Source: Bacterioplanes sp.
Lineage (GTDB): Bacteria > Pseudomonadota > Gammaproteobacteria > Pseudomonadales > Oceanobacteraceae
Direction: 5' to 3'
DNA length: 59,529 nt
Assembly: GCA_014859445.1 (NCBI GenBank)
Contig: JACUUC010000017.1
Span: 1 to 59,529 of the forward strand
In this document: one piece after another, positions 56,002 through 59,529 of the stretch
Numbering within the stretch: the stretch's first letter is position 1
Layout: each line of letters opens with the position of its first letter
The notes under the pieces: model-generated
Told to the model about the DNA's origin: nothing
What the model saw: only the letters and a program-made list of their open reading frames with translations
Databases searched by the model: none
Program-made: the position numbers and the translations under genes

Positions 56002-57504
56002 CTACTCGAATCGTAGGGTGAACCCTGCCGATTGCTGATATTGTTGTTCTTGCTGCAAATCACGCAGGGTTAATGGATGCTCTTGCAACCAGTCACTCGG
56101 CAGCAACAACACCAAGTCCTCATCTTCACAGCGCAGCGTTGGCATCGGTACCGCATGGGCGTCACGGCTATGATTTAACACCACGGCCAAACGCAACAGT
56201 CGCATTAAGCGCAACAAGGGCTGACGCACATGAGCGGAAATCGCATCGTCATCCGACCATTGCAGTTTACGACGATGATAACGCACCAAGAATGCCAGCA
56301 TGGCTTGGCCTTGACGGGTAAACCCTAACAAATCCGAATGTTGCAGCAAGTACGCACCGTGTTTATGGAACCCACTGTGCGAAATACTTAAACCAATTTC
56401 ATGCAATTCGGCCGACCAACTTAACCATTTCAGCCAGTTGGGTTCTAACTGCCACGCCACTTGCACTTGCGCAAACAAGCGCTCGGCCATCACTTTCACT
56501 CGCTCGGCCTGTGCCGCATCAATGTGGAAGCGTTCGGCTAACGATTGCACCACGCGCTGCCTCACATTTTCGTGACTGGAACGGCCGACCAAATCCCATA
56601 AGGCGCCTTCGCGCAACGCACCATCGGAATAGTGCATGTGTTCAACATGAAACGTATCAAATACCGCCGTTAAAATGGCCAAGCCCCCAACAAACACGCC
56701 ACGTCGCTCGGCCTTTACCGTTGGCAAGACCAAATCATCGACATGGGTATACTGCAAAACCTGCTTACGCAATCGTTTCAACGCGGCGGCTGAGATACCC
56801 TCATCACTCCAGCCTTCGGCAATACAGACCTGTTCGGCGGCACGAATGGTACCGGAGGAACCCACCACACTGTCCCAACCCAAACGTTGATACTGGCTTT
56901 TGATGTTCAATAATTCTTGCTTCGCGGCACTGACTGCTTCGGCAAAATGCGCCTCTGTGATCACGCCATGAGGGAAGTAGCGCTGCGTAAATGACACGCA
57001 TCCCATGTGCAAACTTTCGAGCGCTTTTGGCTCAAAACGCTCACCGATAACAAACTCGGTACTACCACCGCCAATATCAACCACCAGTCGTTTACCATGG
57101 TCATCGGCCAAGGTGTGTGCCACGCCCAGATAAATCAGGCGCGCTTCTTCACGACCCGCAATAACCTCAATGGGAAATCCCAGAATGTCCTCGGCGCGTT
57201 CAATAAACTGCTGTCGATTACGAGCGGCCCGCAGTGCATTGGTCGCCAATATCGACACCCGCTTAGGATCCATACCTTGTATGCGCTGGGCAAACTCGCG
57301 CAAGCACGCCAACCCCCTCTGCTGTGCCTCTTCGGATAAATACCCATCGGCATTCAAACCGGCCGCCAACTGCACTTTTTGACCGCGTTTTTCCAATGTG
57401 CGAATTTCGCCCTGCCATTCTTGTGCCACCATTAAGTGAAAACTGTTCGAGCCTAAGTCGATAGCGGCAATTAGACCTTCTGTAGGGGGATTCACCTCGA
57501 TCAT
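56002..57504 (-). CDS. ppx: Exopolyphosphatase
   Basis: A 500-aa Ppx/GppA family phosphatase releasing phosphate from polyphosphate ends. ASKHA-fold motifs AIDLGSNSFHLMVA (phosphate-1), VDIGGGSTEFVIG (phosphate-2) and SSGTIRAAEQV, plus the C-terminal HD-like helical domain (SAELHEIGLSISHSGFHKHGAYLL) are clear. Start at 57504. It is divergent from trxA and convergent with ppk1, the arrangement known from Pseudomonas. Confidence 0.96.
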   Translation of the reverse strand: MIEVNPPTEGLIAAIDLGSNSFHLMVAQEWQGEIRTLEKRGQKVQLAAGLNADGYLSEEAQQRGLACLREFAQRIQGMDPKRVSILATNALRAARNRQQFIERAEDILGFPIEVIAGREEARLIYLGVAHTLADDHGKRLVVDIGGGSTEFVIGERFEPKALESLHMGCVSFTQRYFPHGVITEAHFAEAVSAAKQELLNIKSQYQRLGWDSVVGSSGTIRAAEQVCIAEGWSDEGISAAALKRLRKQVLQYTHVDDLVLPTVKAERRGVFVGGLAILTAVFDTFHVEHMHYSDGALREGALWDLVGRSSHENVRQRVVQSLAERFHIDAAQAERVKVMAERLFAQVQVAWQLEPNWLKWLSWSAELHEIGLSISHSGFHKHGAYLLQHSDLLGFTRQGQAMLAFLVRYHRRKLQWSDDDAISAHVRQPLLRLMRLLRLAVVLNHSRDAHAVPMPTLRCEDEDLVLLLPSDWLQEHPLTLRDLQQEQQYQQSAGFTLRFE

Positions 57505-57572
57505 GCGGTTGCCTTGTCTTGTTGGTATGGATTAGAAATATGCAGTCAACAGAGCGATCCGTCCAGCAAGAA

Positions 57573-57600
57573 TTGATTCCTGAGCAATGGCGCGTACAAT
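57573..57600 (+). promoter_or_regulatory. Likely sigma-70 promoter for trxA
   Basis: TTGATT (57573-57578), 16-bp spacer, TACAAT (57595-57600), ending 38 bp before the ATG. Confidence 0.55.
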
Positions 57601-57638
57601 AAGAAACGATTTCATACTAACGCCACAGGTAAAAACAC

Positions 57639-57965
57639 ATGAGCGACCACATTCTGACCGTCACCGATGCTTCCTTTGATGCCGATGTACTGGGTTCTGA
57701 CTTACCCGTACTGGTTGATTTTTGGGCTGAATGGTGTGGTCCTTGCAAAATGATTGCCCCTGTTTTAGAAGACATTGCCGAAGAATACGCGGGCAAACTG
57801 AAAGTAGCGAAACTGAACATCGACCAAAACGAAGAAACCGCACCCAAATTCGGTATTCGCAGCATCCCTACCTTGATTTTGTTCAAGAATGGCAGCGCCG
57901 AAGCCACCAAAATTGGTGCCATGAGCAAATCTGAGTTAGCCGCCTTCATCGAACAATCACTGTGA
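57639..57965 (+). CDS. trxA: Thioredoxin 1
   Basis: A 108-aa thioredoxin with the redox site WCGPC (Cys33, Cys36), buried Asp27 in VDFWAEW, and cis-Pro loop IRSIPT. It is the general cytoplasmic disulphide reductant. It has its own promoter and terminator and lies upstream of rho, as in E. coli and Pseudomonas. Confidence 0.98.
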   Translation: MSDHILTVTDASFDADVLGSDLPVLVDFWAEWCGPCKMIAPVLEDIAEEYAGKLKVAKLNIDQNEETAPKFGIRSIPTLILFKNGSAEATKIGAMSKSELAAFIEQSL

Positions 57966-57985
57966 TCGTTGATGGCTCTACTCCG

Positions 57986-58009
57986 AAAGGCGCATAGGCG
58001 CCTTTTTTT
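57986..58009 (+). terminator. Rho-independent terminator of trxA
   Basis: 8-bp stem AAAGGCGC / GCGCCTTT, loop ATAG, followed by an uninterrupted T-run to 58009. Confidence 0.9.
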
Positions 58010-58021
58010 GCATGAAAACTA

Positions 58022-58050
58022 TAGACACCCCGCAGGAATCTCTCTATAGT
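58022..58050 (+). promoter_or_regulatory. Strong sigma-70 promoter for rho with overlapping inverted repeat
   Basis: TAGACA (58022-58027, 5/6), exact 17-bp spacer, TATAGT (58045-58050, 5/6). An 11-bp perfect inverted repeat, AAAACTATAGA (58015-58025) and its complement (58043-58053), covers both boxes. A leader of about 90 nt would separate the start point from the rho ATG. Confidence 0.65.
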
Positions 58051-58147
58051 TTTGTCTCATTCAAGTGCCGTTCTGGCGCGTCTCCTGTTGATCACGTTCT
58101 GTTTGATCGTGGTTCAAATTCCCAGTAACACATAAAAACCAATCCTT

Positions 58148-59410
58148 ATGAATCTTTCCGACCTGAAATTAAAATCCGTTTCTGAGCTCCTTGAAATTGC
58201 CAAGGAAATGAACTTAGAAAACGTCAGCCGTACCCGTAAACAAGACATTATTTTTGCTATTTTAAAAAACCACGCCAAAAGCGGCGAAGACATCTACGGC
58301 GAAGGGGTTTTGGAAATTCTCCAAGATGGGTTTGGTTTCTTACGCAGTGCCAACAGCTCTTATTTAGCCGGACCTGATGATATTTATGTATCACCGAGCC
58401 AGATTCGTCGCTTTAATCTGCGCAAAGGTGACAAAATCTCAGGCAAGATTCGTCCGCCGAAAGACGGCGAACGCTATTTTGCCATGCTCAAAGTCAACGA
58501 AATCAACGACGACAAACCTGAAAACGCCAAGTCTAAAATTCTGTTTGAAAACCTAACACCTCTGTTCCCCAATGAGCGGTTTGTGTTGGAATTGGGCAAT
58601 GGCTCCACAGAAGACTTGTCATCACGCGTACTCGACTTAGTAGCACCCATTGGTAAAGGTCAGCGCGGCCTTATTGTGGCACCACCGAAAGCCGGTAAAA
58701 CCATGCTGCTGCAAACCATTGCCCAGTCCATTGTACGCAACAATCCAGAAGTGGATTTGATCGTATTGTTGATTGACGAACGTCCTGAAGAAGTGACCGA
58801 GATGAAGCGTTCGGTGCGTGGCGAAGTGGTTGCTTCAACCTTCGATGAGCCACCTGCGCGCCACGTGCAAGTAGCGGAAATGGTTATCGAAAAAGCCAAG
58901 CGTTTGGTTGAACACAAGCGTGACGTGGTTATTTTGTTAGACTCCATCACCCGTTTAGCACGCGCCTACAACACCGTTATTCCAAGCTCTGGTAAGGTAC
59001 TGACCGGTGGTGTGGATGCCAACGCCTTGGAAAAACCAAAGCGTTTCTTTGGTGCCGCACGAAATGTCGAAGAAGGCGGTTCATTAACCATTATCGCCAC
59101 TACGCTGGTCGACACAGGTTCCAAAATGGACGAAGTGATCTACGAAGAATTTAAAGGCACCGGCAACCAAGAATTGCACTTGGATCGTAAAGTGGCCGAG
59201 CGCCGCGTCTACCCGGCCATTAATATTCGTCGTTCAGGCACCCGTCGTGAAGACATGCTGTTTGACGAAGCCGCATTGCAGCGCCTGTGGATTTTGCGTC
59301 GTCTGTTGTCCGAAATGGAAGACGTACAAGCCATTGAGTTTTTGTTGGATAAGTTGCGTCAAACCAAAACCAACGATGACTTCTTCGATTCCATGCGTGG
59401 TAGTAAGTAA
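58148..59410 (+). CDS. rho: Transcription termination factor Rho
   Basis: A 420-aa hexameric RNA-dependent ATPase. N-terminal helical [20 protein letters not shown] and the cold-shock-like RNA-binding domain ([15 protein letters not shown]), Walker [13 protein letters not shown], Walker [18 protein letters not shown]-loop/R-loop [16 protein letters not shown]-like [16 protein letters not shown], and the E. coli-like length are all normal. There is no extra insertion in the N-terminus. Confidence 0.98.
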   Translation: MNLSDLKLKSVSELLEIAKEMNLENVSRTRKQDIIFAILKNHAKSGEDIYGEGVLEILQDGFGFLRSANSSYLAGPDDIYVSPSQIRRFNLRKGDKISGKIRPPKDGERYFAMLKVNEINDDKPENAKSKILFENLTPLFPNERFVLELGNGSTEDLSSRVLDLVAPIGKGQRGLIVAPPKAGKTMLLQTIAQSIVRNNPEVDLIVLLIDERPEEVTEMKRSVRGEVVASTFDEPPARHVQVAEMVIEKAKRLVEHKRDVVILLDSITRLARAYNTVIPSSGKVLTGGVDANALEKPKRFFGAARNVEEGGSLTIIATTLVDTGSKMDEVIYEEFKGTGNQELHLDRKVAERRVYPAINIRRSGTRREDMLFDEAALQRLWILRRLLSEMEDVQAIEFLLDKLRQTKTNDDFFDSMRGSK

Positions 59411-59440
59411 TTTCCTAGCGCACGCAATTTTTGTGAAGGC

Positions 59441-59467
59441 GGGTCGGGGGCATGACCCCCTTCTACA
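59441..59467 (-). repeat. Divergent REP-type element downstream of rho
   Basis: On the minus strand it reads TGTAGAAGGGGGTCATGCCC then CCG, matching the 21498 REP copy at about 19 of 23 positions, including a paired change that keeps the hairpin (GGGGGTCATGACCCCC type). Followed only by 60 bp with no gene to the window end. Confidence 0.6.
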
Positions 59468-59529
59468 AACCTTTCACTGTAGGAAATGAGATGGACCTGT
59501 CCCCCTTGTGCCATGATGAGTTTGAGAAC

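Overview
The window is a chromosomal segment of a gammaproteobacterium, most like marine members of the Oceanospirillales/Pseudomonadales. Reasons: about 50% G+C, many glutamine-rich proteins, Pseudomonas-style gene blocks (yggT-proC-yggS-pilT-pilU; hemB-ppk-ppx-trxA-rho; argA close to a CYTH protein and an orphan GspE-like ATPase), the tolC/nudF-yqiB-cpdA-yqiA-parE order also known from E. coli, and REP-type palindromes. The species cannot be named from sequence alone.

Layout. 1-8.5 kb: metabolic and envelope genes (SDR oxidoreductase, cytochrome c', cytochrome b561, patatin-like lipase, a chalcone-isomerase-like/TonB-domain fusion, a bile-acid:Na+ symporter family protein, a spermidine-synthase-like protein). 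8.5-21.4 kb: argA, a CYTH triphosphatase, a GspE/PilB-type ATPase, a DEDDh exonuclease, a GGDEF-EAL protein, the pilT-pilU-M42 peptidase operon, then yggS-proC-yggT. 21.5-33 kb: REP elements, PHA depolymerase phaZ, an Mpo1/DUF962 protein, a MATE exporter, DUF481 and Spy-like envelope proteins, an Smr-domain protein, ilvA, rpiA, a YdbH-like giant and an outer-membrane barrel. 33.2-42.2 kb: an accessory defence-type cassette. 42.2-59.5 kb: core genes tolC, nudF-yqiB-cpdA-yqiA-parE, a PAS-GGDEF-EAL protein, parC, hemB, ppk, ppx, trxA and rho.

The most interesting region is the cassette at 33221-42185. It encodes a small XRE-type regulator, a 917-aa adenine-specific DNA methyltransferase of the MmeI/YeeA type, an unrecognised 255-aa protein, an AlbA_2/HATPase protein, an SF2 helicase and a GIY-YIG nuclease, ending in a perfect 19-bp-stem hairpin. 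The first four genes are tightly coupled (GTGA overlap, 4-bp gap, ATGA overlap). The helicase and nuclease genes also overlap, and are set apart by a 172-bp spacer holding five 10-bp tandem repeats and a 25-bp palindrome. It looks like a restriction/anti-phage system related to the methylase-helicase-nuclease trio yeeABC of Bacillus, with two extra genes inserted. The probable target-recognition part of the methylase is clearly AT-richer than the rest, suggesting exchange of specificity. No integrase, tRNA, CRISPR array, rRNA or IS element was seen.
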